This document shows positions 7,510-16,899 of a stretch of 64,000 nucleotides of DNA, piece by piece. The number at the start of each line of letters is the position of its first letter. The stretch's first letter is position 1. The notes below the pieces were generated by a model. That model saw nothing but the letters and a program-made list of their open reading frames with translations, did not search any database and had not been told where the DNA came from. This stretch comes from Brevundimonas sp. EYE_349 (GTDB lineage: Bacteria > Pseudomonadota > Alphaproteobacteria > Caulobacterales > Caulobacteraceae): the NCBI RefSeq assembly GCF_023147505.1, contig NZ_JAHXPB010000004.1:186001-250000 (forward strand), given 5' to 3'. The translations under genes and the position numbers were made by a program.

Positions 7510-9375
7510 ATGACCGATCAGACCGCTTCCTCCCCCTCCAATTGCGCCTCCGGTCTGGCTTCGGTCGAGGGTCGGCCCAGCGCCGGCGCGCTTCTGGCCG
7601 AACAGATGTCCGAGGCGGGGGCCAAGCGCGCCAAGCGCCGCGACATCCGCCCCCTGGCCCGCCTTATCCCCTTCGCCTTGCGGCACAAGGGACACGCCCT
7701 GATGGCGGTCTTCTGGCTGCTCTTGTCCACCGCCGCCTCCCTGGGGCTGACGGCGCTGGCGCGGGGGGCCATCGACCATGGGTTCGAGGCGGGCGGCGCC
7801 AACCTGAACATCTGGTTCCTGATGCTGGGCGCCAACGCCCTGTTCCTGGGGCTGGCCACCGCCGCACGCTATTACTACGTCACCCGGACGGGCGAGCGGG
7901 TCATTGCGGATGTGCGAAAGGGGCTGTTCGGACGCATTCTGACGCTGGACCCGTCCTTCTACGCCCATATGCGTACGGGCGAGGTGCTGTCGCGCCTGAC
8001 CACCGATATCGCTCTGGTCGAGACGCTGATGACCACGTCGGTGTCCTACGCGCTGCGCAACTTCCTGACGCTGATCGGGGGCGTGGCCCTTTTGTTCTTC
8101 GTCAGCCCCAAGCTGACCGGACTGGTCCTGCTGATCGTGCCGTTCCTGTTGGGGCCGATTTTCATTTTCGGGCGCCGGGTTCGTAAGCTGACGGTCAAGT
8201 CGCAGGATCGATTCGCCAACGCCGTCGGTTTCGCCGGTGAGAGCGTGGACGCCATCGAGACGGTGCAGGCCTTTGGTCGTGAACGCAGCGCCATCGACCG
8301 CTTCGGTGCGGCGGTGGAGGACGCGTTCAGCGCCTCCCTGACTCGTATGGCCGCGCGGGCCTGGATGACGGCCCTGATCATCGTCGTGATGTTCGGCGGC
8401 GTAACCCTGGTTCTGTGGCTGGGCGCGCAGGATGTGGTGAAGGGCGACATGTCGCCCGGCGCCTTGCTGCAATTCGTGCTGCTGTCGGTCTTCGCCGCCG
8501 GGGCCGTCGGCGCCCTGGGCGAGAGCTGGGGCGACGTGCAGAAGGCGGCGGGCGCCATGGAGCGGATCGAAGAACTGATGCGCGCCGTGCCGGGCATCGC
8601 GCCGCCCGCCCACGCCACAGCCCTGCCTCAGCCGCCGCGCGGCGAGGTCTCGATGTCGGCGGTCGGCTTCTCCTATCCGGGACGGCCTGACCTGCCTGCG
8701 CTGAAGGGTTTCAGCCTGACCGTGCGGCCTGGTGAGACGGTGGCTCTGGTCGGGCCGTCCGGCGCGGGCAAGTCCACGGTCTTCCGCCTGCTGTTGCGTT
8801 TCTATGACCCGCAGACCGGGCTGGTGTCGGTCGACGGCGTGGACGTGCGCGAGGCTGATCCTGTCGCCGTTCGCAATCGCTTCGCCTGGGTGTCGCAGGA
8901 AACGCCGTTGTTCTCAGGCTCGGCCTTGGAGAACATCCAGTTCGGCCGCGAGGAGACGACGCTGGATGAGGCCCGCATCGTCGCCGAGAAGGCCCAGGCC
9001 CTGGGCTTCATCGACGCCCTGCCGGAAGGGTTCGACACGCCCCTGGGCGAACGCGGCAAGAGCCTGTCTGGCGGTCAGCGCCAGCGTCTGGCTATCGCCC
9101 GGGCCCTGGTCCGCGATGCTCCGATCCTGTTGCTGGACGAGGCCACCAGCGCCCTAGACGCCGAGAGCGAACGTCTGGTGCAGGTCGCGCTGGATCAGGC
9201 GATGGAGGAGCGCACCACGCTGGTCATCGCCCACCGTCTAGCGACCGTTCTACGCGCAGACCGCATCGTGGTGATGGACGATGGTCGGGTGGTCGAAGAA
9301 GGTACGCATGATCAACTGGTGGCGCAGGGCGGGCTGTATGCACGTCTGGCTGAACTGCAGTTCCGGGCGACGTAA
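7510..9375 (+). CDS. ABC exporter half-transporter, MsbA/LipidA-export-like
   Basis: A 621-residue fusion of an exporter membrane domain and an ATPase. Six membrane helices are expected between residues 50 and 330. The nucleotide-binding domain carries Walker [11 protein letters not shown] near residue 414, the signature LSGGQRQR near 518 and Walker [16 protein letters not shown] near 540, followed by the H-loop VIAHRL. It should act as a homodimer in the inner membrane. The nearest family is the MsbA-like or general multidrug/lipid exporter group; the substrate cannot be deduced. The ATG at 7510 is chosen over an upstream in-frame ATG at 7417 because the upstream part has no transporter-like sequence. 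Confidence 0.9.
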   Translation: MTDQTASSPSNCASGLASVEGRPSAGALLAEQMSEAGAKRAKRRDIRPLARLIPFALRHKGHALMAVFWLLLSTAASLGLTALARGAIDHGFEAGGANLNIWFLMLGANALFLGLATAARYYYVTRTGERVIADVRKGLFGRILTLDPSFYAHMRTGEVLSRLTTDIALVETLMTTSVSYALRNFLTLIGGVALLFFVSPKLTGLVLLIVPFLLGPIFIFGRRVRKLTVKSQDRFANAVGFAGESVDAIETVQAFGRERSAIDRFGAAVEDAFSASLTRMAARAWMTALIIVVMFGGVTLVLWLGAQDVVKGDMSPGALLQFVLLSVFAAGAVGALGESWGDVQKAAGAMERIEELMRAVPGIAPPAHATALPQPPRGEVSMSAVGFSYPGRPDLPALKGFSLTVRPGETVALVGPSGAGKSTVFRLLLRFYDPQTGLVSVDGVDVREADPVAVRNRFAWVSQETPLFSGSALENIQFGREETTLDEARIVAEKAQALGFIDALPEGFDTPLGERGKSLSGGQRQRLAIARALVRDAPILLLDEATSALDAESERLVQVALDQAMEERTTLVIAHRLATVLRADRIVVMDDGRVVEEGTHDQLVAQGGLYARLAELQFRAT

Positions 9376-9380
9376 GGGGC

Positions 9381-10412
9381 TTAACGCAGCCCCTCGCGCG
9401 CCAGTGCAGGAAAATCACTAAAGATGGCGTCCACCCCTGTGTCAGCCAGCGCGCGAACATAGCCCGCCATGTCGCCGTGGGCGGCGGGCAGGGCGCCTGA
9501 ACGACGCTCCAGCGGCAGGAAGACGTTTTCCGCTCTCAGGGTCCAGACGACGACTTTCAGGCCTGCGGCATGGGCGTCGCCGACCAATGAAGACGGCGCG
9601 GTCGAACGGCCCTGGGTGTCGCGGGGCATGACCAGCGTCACGTCAGGCGCGACCCATGCGGCATAGACGGCGACAGCCTTCAGGCCATCAGGCGTGATCA
9701 TCTGGGCATAGGTCAGGTCGGGGCGATCGTGGGGCGCGCCGCCTGCGGCGATCAGTTGGGCCAGCGGGGCCTTGATGCGGCGTGACAGCCGCTCCAGCGG
9801 TCCGACCTCGAAACACTGGACGATGATGGGGGCGTCGGCGCCCGTCAGGTTCAGCCGCTCCAGTTCGGCGACGAAGGCGTCCTCCATGGGCAGGCCGATC
9901 CCGGCGAAATAGGTCGGGTGTTTCAGCTCTGGCGCGACGGCGATGGTGCGGCCGGTGCGTGCCGACGCCGCGCGCGCGATCTCCACTACCTCGTCAAAGG
10001 TCAGGATGGGGTCGCGCCCGTCATAGGCGACATTGCCGGTGCGGACCTGAGGCAGGCGCTCACCGGCGCGCAGGGTCTTCAGCTCGGCCAGGGTGAAGTC
10101 CTCGGTGAACCAGCCGGTGGTCACGACGCCGTCTATGGTCTTGGTGGTCTTGCGGTCGGCGTATTCCGGGCGGCTGGCGACGTCGGTCGTGCCGCCGATC
10201 TCGTTTTCATGCCGGTCGATGAAGACGCCGTCTTTCGACATGACCAGATCGGGCTCGATCACATCCGCGCCCTGTTCAATGGCCAGTTCATAGGCGGACC
10301 GGGTGTGTTCGGGCCGTTCGCCCGATGCGCCGCGGTGGGCGATGATCAGGGGCTGCGCCACGGCGGGGGCTCCTGTGAACAGGATCAGGGCGGTCAGGAT
10401 GGCGCGGATCAT
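9381..10412 (-). CDS. glpQ: Periplasmic glycerophosphodiester phosphodiesterase
   Basis: A 343-residue exported GDPD-family enzyme that hydrolyses glycerophosphodiesters to glycerol 3-phosphate and an alcohol. The signal peptide is residues 1-19, ending APAVAQ. Catalytic and metal-binding residues are visible in IIAHRGASGERPEHT (His-Arg of the active site) and ADVIEPDLVMSKDGVFIDRH, which supplies the Glu-x-Asp pair and the second histidine. The length agrees with E. coli GlpQ. No glpT or other glycerol phosphate transporter is adjacent, so it may serve general phospholipid or phosphate scavenging. It converges on the ABC exporter with a 5-base gap. Confidence 0.92.
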   Translation of the reverse strand: MIRAILTALILFTGAPAVAQPLIIAHRGASGERPEHTRSAYELAIEQGADVIEPDLVMSKDGVFIDRHENEIGGTTDVASRPEYADRKTTKTIDGVVTTGWFTEDFTLAELKTLRAGERLPQVRTGNVAYDGRDPILTFDEVVEIARAASARTGRTIAVAPELKHPTYFAGIGLPMEDAFVAELERLNLTGADAPIIVQCFEVGPLERLSRRIKAPLAQLIAAGGAPHDRPDLTYAQMITPDGLKAVAVYAAWVAPDVTLVMPRDTQGRSTAPSSLVGDAHAAGLKVVVWTLRAENVFLPLERRSGALPAAHGDMAGYVRALADTGVDAIFSDFPALAREGLR

Positions 10413-10496
10413 GACCGCTGGATAGGGCGGGCACGCGACGCGGGCATGACAGCGCCAGAGGCTCCGCCTCCCAGCGGAGAGACGGAGGCCTTCAGC

Positions 10497-11303
10497 CTAC
10501 GCCCCCTGCAGCACCTTGCGCAGATGCGGGTGCAGTTCGGTGTTCGACGCCAGGATCGACGCACCCGTCTTGGGATCGCCGTCGTTGTCGATGGTGGTGA
10601 CGCGCCCGCCCGCCTCGGTGACGAACAGGATGCCCGCGGCCACGTCCCAGGGCTTCAAGTTACGTTCGTAATAGGCGTCGTAGCGACCGGCCGCGACCCA
10701 GGCGAAATCCAGGGCGGCCGAGCCCAGACGGCGTATGCCGGCGACGCGCTGGCCGACGGCGTGGATATCCTTGATCGCCTGGGCATGGCCTGTCTTGCCG
10801 ATGAAGGGCAGGCCGGTGGCGATCAGACTTTCGGACAGGTCGCGACGGCCGGCGACGCGGATGCGCTGGTCGTTCAGATAGCAGCCCTTGCCCTTTTCGG
10901 CCCAGAACAGCTCGTTCATCACCGGATTGTAGGTGACCCCTGCGACGATCTCGGACGAGCCGTCGGGCGCCCGGCGCTCCAGCCCGACGGTGATGGCGAA
11001 GTGGGGCATGGCGTGCATGAAGTTGGTGGTGCCGTCGATCGGATCGACGATCCAGGTGTGGGACTTGTCGGTCCCCTCGACCATGCCGCGCTCCTCGCCC
11101 AGGAAGCCGTAGCCGGGGCGGGCCTTCATCAGCAGTTCGAACAGAGTGTCTTCCGCCTTCAGGTCGGCGGCGGTGACGAAATCGCCGGGCCCCTTGCGCG
11201 ACACCTGAAGCTGGGAGACTTCGCCGAAGTCGCGCAGCATCGGACGGGCGGTCTTGCGCACCGCGTCGGTCATGACTTGGAGCAGGGCGGAAGCGAGGGC
11301 CAT
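10497..11303 (-). CDS. suhB: Inositol-1-monophosphatase family protein SuhB
   Basis: A 268-residue magnesium-dependent phosphatase of the SuhB/IMPase family. The metal-binding motifs are intact: GEERG near residue 70, then WIVDPIDGTTNFMH near residue 85, and PWDVAAGILFVTEAGG near residue 215. The protein is cytoplasmic. Family members hydrolyse myo-inositol monophosphates, and E. coli SuhB also takes part in rRNA transcription antitermination. It lies downstream of efp on the same strand, with a hairpin terminator between them, so it probably has its own promoter. Confidence 0.93.
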   Translation of the reverse strand: MALASALLQVMTDAVRKTARPMLRDFGEVSQLQVSRKGPGDFVTAADLKAEDTLFELLMKARPGYGFLGEERGMVEGTDKSHTWIVDPIDGTTNFMHAMPHFAITVGLERRAPDGSSEIVAGVTYNPVMNELFWAEKGKGCYLNDQRIRVAGRRDLSESLIATGLPFIGKTGHAQAIKDIHAVGQRVAGIRRLGSAALDFAWVAAGRYDAYYERNLKPWDVAAGILFVTEAGGRVTTIDNDGDPKTGASILASNTELHPHLRKVLQGA

Positions 11304-11367
11304 CGGCGGATCTCCTGGTCCGCATGTCCTTGAAAGGCGCTCTGGCCCGGATATGCGGAGAAGTTCA

Positions 11368-11394
11368 AGAAAAGGGAACGGCCCCCGCAGGGGC
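11368..11394 (-). terminator. Probable intrinsic terminator of efp
   Basis: Read on the minus strand, GCCCC-TGC-GGGGC forms a short GC-rich hairpin, and a TTTTC run follows about 10 bases later. It lies just downstream of the efp stop codon. Confidence 0.55.
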
Positions 11395-11404
11395 GTGGTC
11401 AGGA

Positions 11405-11971
11405 TTAGTCCGCGCGGCGGACGTATTCGCCGCTGGTCGTGTCGACGACGATGCGCTCGCCGGCCGACATATAGGGCGGGATCATGATGCGTACGCCGTT
11501 CGAGGCCAGCGCGGGCTTGTAGGAGGACGAGGCGGTCTGACCCTTCACGGTCGGCTCGGTCTCGGCGACTTCCAGCACGACCTGATCAGGCAGTTCCAGG
11601 CCGATGGGACGCTCTTCGTGCATCTCGATGACGACCTTCATGCCTTCTTGCAGATAGGGGATGCGCTCTTCGCCGACCCAGTCCTTCTGCAGTTCGATCT
11701 GCTCGTAGGTGGCGTCGTCCATGAAGACCAGGCTTTCGCCATTGTCGAACAGATAGGAGAAGTCCTTCTGCTCCAGCGTCACGCGCTCGACCTTGTCTTC
11801 CGAACGGAAGCGTTCGTTCAGCTTGTTGCCGGTTTCGAGATTCTTGGCCTCGACGTTGGCGAAGGCCCCGCCCTTGCCGGGCTTGACGTGGCTGGCCTTG
11901 GTGACGACCCACAGGCCGCCATTGTGCTGCAGGACCATGCCGGGCTTGATGGTGTTGCCGTTGATCTTCAT
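11405..11971 (-). CDS. efp: Elongation factor P
   Basis: A 188-residue translation factor that relieves ribosome stalling at polyproline stretches. It starts [20 protein letters not shown] and contains the family blocks [19 protein letters not shown] and [20 protein letters not shown]. The modification site lies at the tip of the first domain in VKPGKGGAF, where a lysine (as in EF-Ps modified by EpmA) appears to be present. The full three-domain length is intact. No epmA or epmB lies nearby. A hairpin terminator separates it from suhB. Confidence 0.97.
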   Translation of the reverse strand: MKINGNTIKPGMVLQHNGGLWVVTKASHVKPGKGGAFANVEAKNLETGNKLNERFRSEDKVERVTLEQKDFSYLFDNGESLVFMDDATYEQIELQKDWVGEERIPYLQEGMKVVIEMHEERPIGLELPDQVVLEVAETEPTVKGQTASSSYKPALASNGVRIMIPPYMSAGERIVVDTTSGEYVRRAD

Positions 11972-12091
11972 GGGGTCACATCGGAATTGGGGTTGCGCCC
12001 GCGCGACCGTTCCGGAGCGTGGCGAAGGGCGCGATCCCTAGAGGAAGCCCTCGCAAAGGGCAAGGCAGGGCAAAATCCAAGCCGACGCGAT

Positions 12092-12652
12092 CTAATGCAG
12101 GGTGCGCTCGCGCGAGGCGTCGTCGGCCTTGCGATGCAGGAAGTTGCCCAGACGCACGCCCGATCCGGTCGGGGCGGCCATCTTGCCGGCGCCTTCGTCC
12201 AGCTTTCGCGCCTCATGGGCGAAGGCGGCGGCGAGACCGGCCGAAGACATGGCGGCCATCACCTGCCGCGCCATGGAAGAAGGCCGCAGGCCCAGCCAGA
12301 CGGCGTTCACCGTCTGAGCGGCGACCCACAGTCCCATGGCGCGGGTGCGTTCCTTTTGCGGCGGGGCGTTCCACACACGCACGGCCGACAGGGTGGTGGC
12401 CGAAAATACCGCAGGCAGGATCAGGCTGAAGGCCCCCTTTGGCTTCTCGGTGATCGGCAGATCCTTGTCGCGCACCTGTTTCAGGTTGCGACGGGGCTTC
12501 AACGCGCCCGAGGCGATTGTATGCGCCAACAGGGCGAAACCCACTGTCAGGGCGATGCCCGCGACCACATGGCCGGTGCTGCGACCCTGGCTGTTCAGCA
12601 GGTCGGCGGCGGCGTCGCGCACGTCGTCGATGGCGTCGTCAATGTCGGTCAT
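12092..12652 (-). CDS. Membrane protein distantly related to TspO/MBR
   Basis: A 186-residue protein with about four hydrophobic segments, near residues 27-47, 74-92, 108-124 and 130-148. The block RAMGLWVAAQTVNAVWLGLR and the preceding VWNAPP resemble the TspO/MBR (tryptophan-rich sensory protein) pattern, but most of the hallmark tryptophans are missing. If related, it would be a porphyrin- or sterol-binding inner-membrane protein, but this is only a weak inference. The N-terminal 20 residues are acidic and the C-terminal 30 are charged, both cytoplasmic in appearance. It is upstream of efp on the same strand with a 120-base gap. Confidence 0.5.
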   Translation of the reverse strand: MTDIDDAIDDVRDAAADLLNSQGRSTGHVVAGIALTVGFALLAHTIASGALKPRRNLKQVRDKDLPITEKPKGAFSLILPAVFSATTLSAVRVWNAPPQKERTRAMGLWVAAQTVNAVWLGLRPSSMARQVMAAMSSAGLAAAFAHEARKLDEGAGKMAAPTGSGVRLGNFLHRKADDASRERTLH

Positions 12653-12708
12653 GGTGCGCTCCAGCTTGCCCTCGGAAGGCTAATGACCGGAGCGCATCAC
12701 GGTTCCCG

Positions 12709-13215
12709 TCAGGCGCCGGTTGCGGCGCCGTCGGTCACGATCTCCTTCATGGCCGACTGCAGATAGTTCTGCGCGCCCATCAGTTGGATCAGCTTGTGCT
12801 GGTTTTCCAGGAAGTCGATATGTTCCTCGGTGTCGGCGAGGATCTTCATCAAGAGGTCGCGGCTGACGTAGTCGCGCGCCTCCTCGCACTGGGTCACGGC
12901 GGCGGCGGTGGTCGCGCGGCTGTCCAGCTCAAGCTGCAGGTCGGCGCCCAGGCATTCGATGGGATCTTCACCGACCTTGAGCTTGCGCAGATCCTGCAGG
13001 TTCGGCAGGCCGTCCAGGAAAAGGATGCGTTTGATCAGCATGTCGGCGTGCTTCATTTCGCCGATCGATTCTTCGTAGATGACGTTGCCCAGGTGGGCCA
13101 GGCCCCAGCTTTCGAACATGCGGGCATGCAGGAAGTACTGGTTCACTGCCGTCAGTTCGTTGGTCAGCACTGCGTTCAGCGTGCGCAGGATTGCGGGATC
13201 GCCCTTCATGGCCAT
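12709..13215 (-). CDS. bfr: Bacterioferritin
   Basis: A 168-residue haem-containing ferritin that stores iron as a 24-subunit shell. It begins MAMKGDPAILRTLNAVLTNE. The ferroxidase ligands are present: Glu in LTNELTAVNQYF, the EESIGEMKHAD block and the ILADTEEHIDFLE block. The haem-binding methionine region is MKHADMLIKRILFLDG. The ATG at 13215 is preceded by AAGGA, five bases away, while the in-frame ATG at 13209 is a close alternative. The bfd gene lies 137 bases upstream on the same strand, and the AT-rich gap between them probably holds a separate bfr promoter. Confidence 0.95.
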   Translation of the reverse strand: MAMKGDPAILRTLNAVLTNELTAVNQYFLHARMFESWGLAHLGNVIYEESIGEMKHADMLIKRILFLDGLPNLQDLRKLKVGEDPIECLGADLQLELDSRATTAAAVTQCEEARDYVSRDLLMKILADTEEHIDFLENQHKLIQLMGAQNYLQSAMKEIVTDGAATGA

Positions 13216-13303
13216 GGTCCTTGATCTCTCTGCGGCGTCGCTGCCGCTGTCGAGCGAGGGCATACCACAGTAAAACCCGCATTGTTTATTTGCGAGTTTT
13301 TAT

Positions 13304-13319
13304 CACTACATTGATAGTG
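13304..13319. promoter_or_regulatory. Inverted repeat in the AT-rich bfr promoter region
   Basis: CACTA-CATTGA-TAGTG lies about 90 bases upstream of the bfr start, in an AT-rich stretch (13265-13330) that stands out from the GC-rich surroundings. It is a plausible operator for iron-responsive control of bfr. It does not match a Fur or Irr consensus well. Confidence 0.4.
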
Positions 13320-13352
13320 CGAGTGATTTTCGGCCGCGATGGGCGGCGAGAC

Positions 13353-13538
13353 CTATTCGGCTGCGAGTGCGAACGCTTCGCGACTATCCTGGATCATCTG
13401 GCGCATTTCGCAGACGCATTTGGCGCACTGCGCTTGGCATTGATGACTGGCGAAGATGTCGCGCGGGCGTTGGGCGCCCGCCTCGATGGACTGGGCCACA
13501 TCCCGTTTGCGAAGGCCGTTGCAGTTGCAGACGTACAC
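13353..13538 (-). CDS. bfd: Bacterioferritin-associated ferredoxin Bfd
   Basis: A 61-residue [2Fe-2S] protein that reduces ferric iron in bacterioferritin and so releases it. It begins at GTG 13538 with VYVCNCNGLRKRD, matching the MYVCLCNG start of E. coli Bfd in both position and length. The four cluster cysteines are the CxC at residues 4 and 6 and the CAKC (CxxC) pair near residue 36-39. A longer frame with an ATG at 13589 exists, but it would put the start 9 bases from the Fur-like box, so the GTG start is preferred. It lies directly upstream of bfr on the same strand, which fits its role. Confidence 0.85.
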   Translation of the reverse strand: MYVCNCNGLRKRDVAQSIEAGAQRPRDIFASHQCQAQCAKCVCEMRQMIQDSREAFALAAE

Positions 13539-13597
13539 GAGTGTTCTACGCGATCCACCGACTGAGAATGGTTCGCTATAGCATCTCATCTGGCGAT

Positions 13598-13612
13598 TGC
13601 AAGTCGTTCTCA
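13598..13612. promoter_or_regulatory. Fur-like box upstream of bfd
   Basis: TGCAAGT-C-GTTCTCA (reverse TGAGAAC-G-ACTTGCA) fits the 7-1-7 inverted-repeat Fur pattern TGATAAT-N-ATTATCA with the outer and most inner positions kept. It lies 60 bases before the bfd GTG and 56 bases before thiE. Confidence 0.55.
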
Positions 13613-13668
13613 CGGCATCGGTCGCCCGTGACCGTTGACGCGACGTCGCAGGGGAGGGAAGGACAGTC

Positions 13669-14328
13669 ATGGCCAAGACACCCAACGTCCCCTACCGCCC
13701 TCCGTGCCGGCTGTATCTGATCACGCCGCCGTCCATTCCCGATCTGGACGCCTTTTCGAAGATGCTGGATCAGGCGCTGGCGGCTGGCGACGTGGCGGCG
13801 CTGCAGATTCGTCTCAAGCCTGCGGACGATGAGGTGATCCGACAGGCCGTCGCGGTGCTGGCCCCGATCGCGCGGCGATACGATGTGGCGGTGATCCTGA
13901 ATGACCGGCCCGATCTGGCGCGCGCCACCGGCTGCGACGGCGTGCATATTGGTCAGGAGGACAGTTCTTTGGCCGACGCCCGGCGGATCATGGGGCTAGA
14001 CGCCATGATCGGCGTCACCTGTCACGACGACCGCGATCTGGCGTGGGATGCGGCGGAGGGCGGCGCGGACTACGTCGCCTTCGGCGCCTTCTATCCAACG
14101 ACGACCAAGGAAACGGTGCATACTCCCCCGCTGGAGCTTCTGACCATCTGGCAGGAAACGGTCGAGACGCCCTGCGTCGCGATCGGCGGCATCACCGTCG
14201 AGACGGCCGAGGTCATGGCGCGCGCAGGCGCGGATTTCGTGGCCGTCAGCGGAGGAATTTGGAGTTATCACGGCGGCGCAGCCGCTGCGGTTAAGCTGTT
14301 CAATCAAAAGTTGAACTTCCAACTTTAA
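13669..14328 (+). CDS. thiE: Thiamine-phosphate synthase
   Basis: A 219-residue TIM-barrel enzyme that joins hydroxymethylpyrimidine pyrophosphate and thiazole phosphate to give thiamine monophosphate. It contains the conserved blocks [35 protein letters not shown] and [13 protein letters not shown], and the phosphate-binding VAIGGITVE. The usual QLR(D/E)K motif is altered to QIRLKP, which is seen in alphaproteobacterial members. It is transcribed divergently from bfd. No TPP riboswitch is visible upstream, and no other thiamine gene is adjacent. Confidence 0.92.
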   Translation: MAKTPNVPYRPPCRLYLITPPSIPDLDAFSKMLDQALAAGDVAALQIRLKPADDEVIRQAVAVLAPIARRYDVAVILNDRPDLARATGCDGVHIGQEDSSLADARRIMGLDAMIGVTCHDDRDLAWDAAEGGADYVAFGAFYPTTTKETVHTPPLELLTIWQETVETPCVAIGGITVETAEVMARAGADFVAVSGGIWSYHGGAAAAVKLFNQKLNFQL

Positions 14329-14386
14329 GGGATGTTAGGAACCCTGTGGTCATGTGCGCCTGACGACATTCGGTCAGGACGCTTTC

Positions 14387-16072
14387 ATGATGATGAGCCG
14401 CGCGCTCAACAGCGACGTCCCTCCCGTCTCCTCCCCGACGACGGCGCCGAAGGCTGCTCAATTCTCATCTGACCGCGATCGCCCTGACGCCTTCCAGCCT
14501 CTGGCGCCGGTTTTGACCGGTGTGGCGGTCGCCGTGCTGGTCGCCATGGCCATTACGTATGGGCGCTCGACTGGTCTGGTCGCCGCTCTGTGGGGCGCGA
14601 GCGGGGTGGCTATCGCGGTGTGGCTGCGCACAAGCCGGGGGCGCGCCGGCGACCTGATGTTCGCCGCCGTTCTGACGATCAGCCTCCTGATCGGCGAGAT
14701 CATTGCGGGCAACAAGCCGCTGCTCGCGCTGGCCTTCACGGCCGCAGGCATGGTCGAGATCGTCTCCGCCGTTCTGTTGGCGCGGCGTTTCGCCCCGACG
14801 CTGAACCTGTCGACGCTGAACGGTGCGGCCGGCTTCCTGCTCTTCGCGGCCGTGCTGGCCCCCATCCCCGCCGCCCTGTGCAGCGTTTTGATCCAGTGGC
14901 AGAGCGGCCAGCCGAACCTATGGCAAGGCTTCCAGACTTGGTGGTTCGGTCATGCGCTGGGCATTGCGGTGCTGGGCTCGATGGGGCTTTCGTTGACGCG
15001 CGCCACCGTGGCGCGGTTGATGCGGCCGGCCAAGATGATCGAGGCGGGCGTCCTGCTGGGCTGTGTGGTCGTCTTTTACTACGTCAGCTTCAGCGGCTAC
15101 GCGACGCCGCGCTTTTTCCTGCTGCCGCTGCTCATGGCCATAGCCGTTCGGCTCGGCGTTGCGGGCACGGCCTTCACTCTTGTACTGGTGGCTCTGCTTT
15201 CGGTCGGCGGGGCCATGATGGAGCATGGCCCCTACAGGCAAGGCAACACGACCGAACAGGTCATGATGGCCCAGATGCTGGTGCTGATCGGCTATATGCC
15301 GATCCTGCTGGTCGCATCCCTGCTGGAAGAGCGCGATGTCTTGGCCGAGCGCGCGCGCGTGGGCCGCGAACGCGCGGAGAAGGCGTCCGAGGCCAAGTCC
15401 CGCCTGCTGGCCAATGTCGCCCATGAGATCAAGAGCCCGGTCGCGGGCATCATCGGCATCGGCGACCTGTGGCGTCAGGGCCAGCTTGGGCCGGTCACGC
15501 CGCAGCAGGCCGAGATGTCCGACATGCTGGTCGGCACGGCGCGCCAGATCGAGGCCCTGGCGCACGACCTGCTGGATGTCGCGCGGGCGGAATCCGGCGC
15601 GGTAAGGGTTGATCTGCGCCCCACCGACATTCCCGGCCTGTTGGAGGATGTGCGACGCGCCTGCCTGTTGCGGGCGGATCCCGCTGGCAAGATCGCGATC
15701 GATGTGGTGTGCGAAGGGGACGGACTGGTCGCCGTGGCGGATTCCCAGCGTCTGGCGCAGGTCATCACCAATCTGACGGTCAATGCGCTGAAATACGGAG
15801 CTTCGGGCGGGCGCGTCGTCCTGCGCGCGCTGCGCGCTGACGATTGCGTGCGGATCGAGGTCAGCGACTTCGGACCTGGCCTGTCCCTGCAGAAACAGGC
15901 GCAATTGTTCGAACCTTTCAACCGCCTGGGGCTAGAACGCTCGGCCGTCGAGGGGCATGGCGTCGGTCTGGCCCTGGCCAAGCGGCTGGTCGAGTTGCAG
16001 GGCGGCTCCATCGGCGTGATATCGGCGCCGGGCGAGGGCGCGACCTTCTGGGTTCTGATCCCCAAGGCTTGA
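14387..16072 (+). CDS. Sensor histidine kinase with MASE1-like membrane domain
   Basis: A 561-residue inner-membrane kinase. Residues about 45-315 contain seven or eight hydrophobic segments resembling the MASE1 sensory domain. A short coiled linker (about 315-340) leads to the HisKA domain with the phosphoacceptor histidine in NVAHEIKSPVAG near residue 346. The ATPase domain shows the N-box ITNLTVNALKYG, the G1 box VSDFGPGLS and the G2 box GVGLALAKRL. The ATG at 14387 follows AGGA at 8 bases; two further ATGs come directly after it. No response regulator is adjacent, so it is an orphan kinase and its input is unknown. Confidence 0.85.
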   Translation: MMMSRALNSDVPPVSSPTTAPKAAQFSSDRDRPDAFQPLAPVLTGVAVAVLVAMAITYGRSTGLVAALWGASGVAIAVWLRTSRGRAGDLMFAAVLTISLLIGEIIAGNKPLLALAFTAAGMVEIVSAVLLARRFAPTLNLSTLNGAAGFLLFAAVLAPIPAALCSVLIQWQSGQPNLWQGFQTWWFGHALGIAVLGSMGLSLTRATVARLMRPAKMIEAGVLLGCVVVFYYVSFSGYATPRFFLLPLLMAIAVRLGVAGTAFTLVLVALLSVGGAMMEHGPYRQGNTTEQVMMAQMLVLIGYMPILLVASLLEERDVLAERARVGRERAEKASEAKSRLLANVAHEIKSPVAGIIGIGDLWRQGQLGPVTPQQAEMSDMLVGTARQIEALAHDLLDVARAESGAVRVDLRPTDIPGLLEDVRRACLLRADPAGKIAIDVVCEGDGLVAVADSQRLAQVITNLTVNALKYGASGGRVVLRALRADDCVRIEVSDFGPGLSLQKQAQLFEPFNRLGLERSAVEGHGVGLALAKRLVELQGGSIGVISAPGEGATFWVLIPKA

Positions 16073-16115
16073 AGCTGAGCTTGCGAACCCGGCCGCGCCG
16101 CGCAATGGTTCGGAC

Positions 16116-16895
16116 ATGACCCTGATCGCCCTCGCCACCGCCGTCGTCCTGTCCGGTCAGGCCGCTTCGCCCCCGCGCGCCGGCAGCGACCTGACACGCG
16201 ACCTGAACAGCGCGCCCCCCGCCGCGGCATCGACGACCACGCGCGCCACGACGCCAGCGCCCGTCGCTGCGCCGCCGTCTGCTGCGACGACGCGAACCCA
16301 AACCCCGGCGTCGGCGTCCCAAGCGCCGGGCGCCAGCCGTCCGACAGCGTCCACGCCGGCCGCTCGTCCTACGACGACTTCGCCGACGCCCGCGCCGGGG
16401 ACAGCGATCCCCAGTCGGCCCAGCGCTGCGCCACCTTCCGCGCGCGCCACGACAACGCCGGCGCCCGCGCAGACCGCGCCTGCTGCATCGCCGGCTGCAG
16501 CGTCGCCCGCGCCTGCCGCAACGCCAGCCCCCGCCGCGCTGGATGCGGCGGGGATCGCCGCCCTGCCGTTCCGAATCGAGCTTCCGGCTGGCGTGGTCAT
16601 GGTTCCGGCGCGCGCGGGCGCGGACGCGGCCATCTATCGCATCCAGCGCGGCGACCTGACGCTGGCCATGATCTACGCCGGGCCTTCGTCGCAGTTTCCC
16701 ATCTATGACGGCGACATGATCCGCACAGGCGGCCGGACCTCCATCGTCGTCAACGAGGGCGGCCGGCGTCTGGCGATGGAGCATCTGTTCCAGCGCGCCA
16801 CGACGCCCAAGGAAATCCACGTCTGGATCGCCAGCGTCGTAGGCGCGGACCGCGACCTAGCCGAGCGGATCGGCCAGTCGGTCGATCCGCGCTGA
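16116..16895 (+). CDS. Secreted Ala/Pro/Thr-rich protein with conserved C-terminal domain
   Basis: A 259-residue protein starting with a signal-peptide-like MTLIALATAVVLSGQAASPP. Residues about 28-140 form a long low-complexity Ala/Pro/Thr/Ser tract, probably an extended periplasmic linker. The last 115 residues look folded, from GIAALPFRIELPAGVVMVPA to the end, with no motif I recognise. The tract is coded with several different codons, so it is a true coding region and not a simple DNA repeat. It lies 43 bases after the kinase gene on the same strand and may be co-transcribed with it. The function is unknown. Confidence 0.65.
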   Translation: MTLIALATAVVLSGQAASPPRAGSDLTRDLNSAPPAAASTTTRATTPAPVAAPPSAATTRTQTPASASQAPGASRPTASTPAARPTTTSPTPAPGTAIPSRPSAAPPSARATTTPAPAQTAPAASPAAASPAPAATPAPAALDAAGIAALPFRIELPAGVVMVPARAGADAAIYRIQRGDLTLAMIYAGPSSQFPIYDGDMIRTGGRTSIVVNEGGRRLAMEHLFQRATTPKEIHVWIASVVGADRDLAERIGQSVDPR

Positions 16896-16899
16896 GACT

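Noticed and set aside
6225..8186. 653-codon plus-strand frame across the L,D-transpeptidase, rpmE and ABC exporter
   Set aside because: It spans three genes on both strands and has no recognisable domain, so it is a shadow frame.
13539..13668. TPP riboswitch before thiE
   Set aside because: A CTGAGA is present by chance, but the ACCTGA and the rest of the thi-box core are missing.
16157..16633. 158-codon minus-strand frame opposite the Ala/Pro-rich protein
   Set aside because: It mirrors the low-complexity tract and gives another Ala/Gly/Val-rich sequence. The plus frame has a signal peptide and a folded C-terminus.
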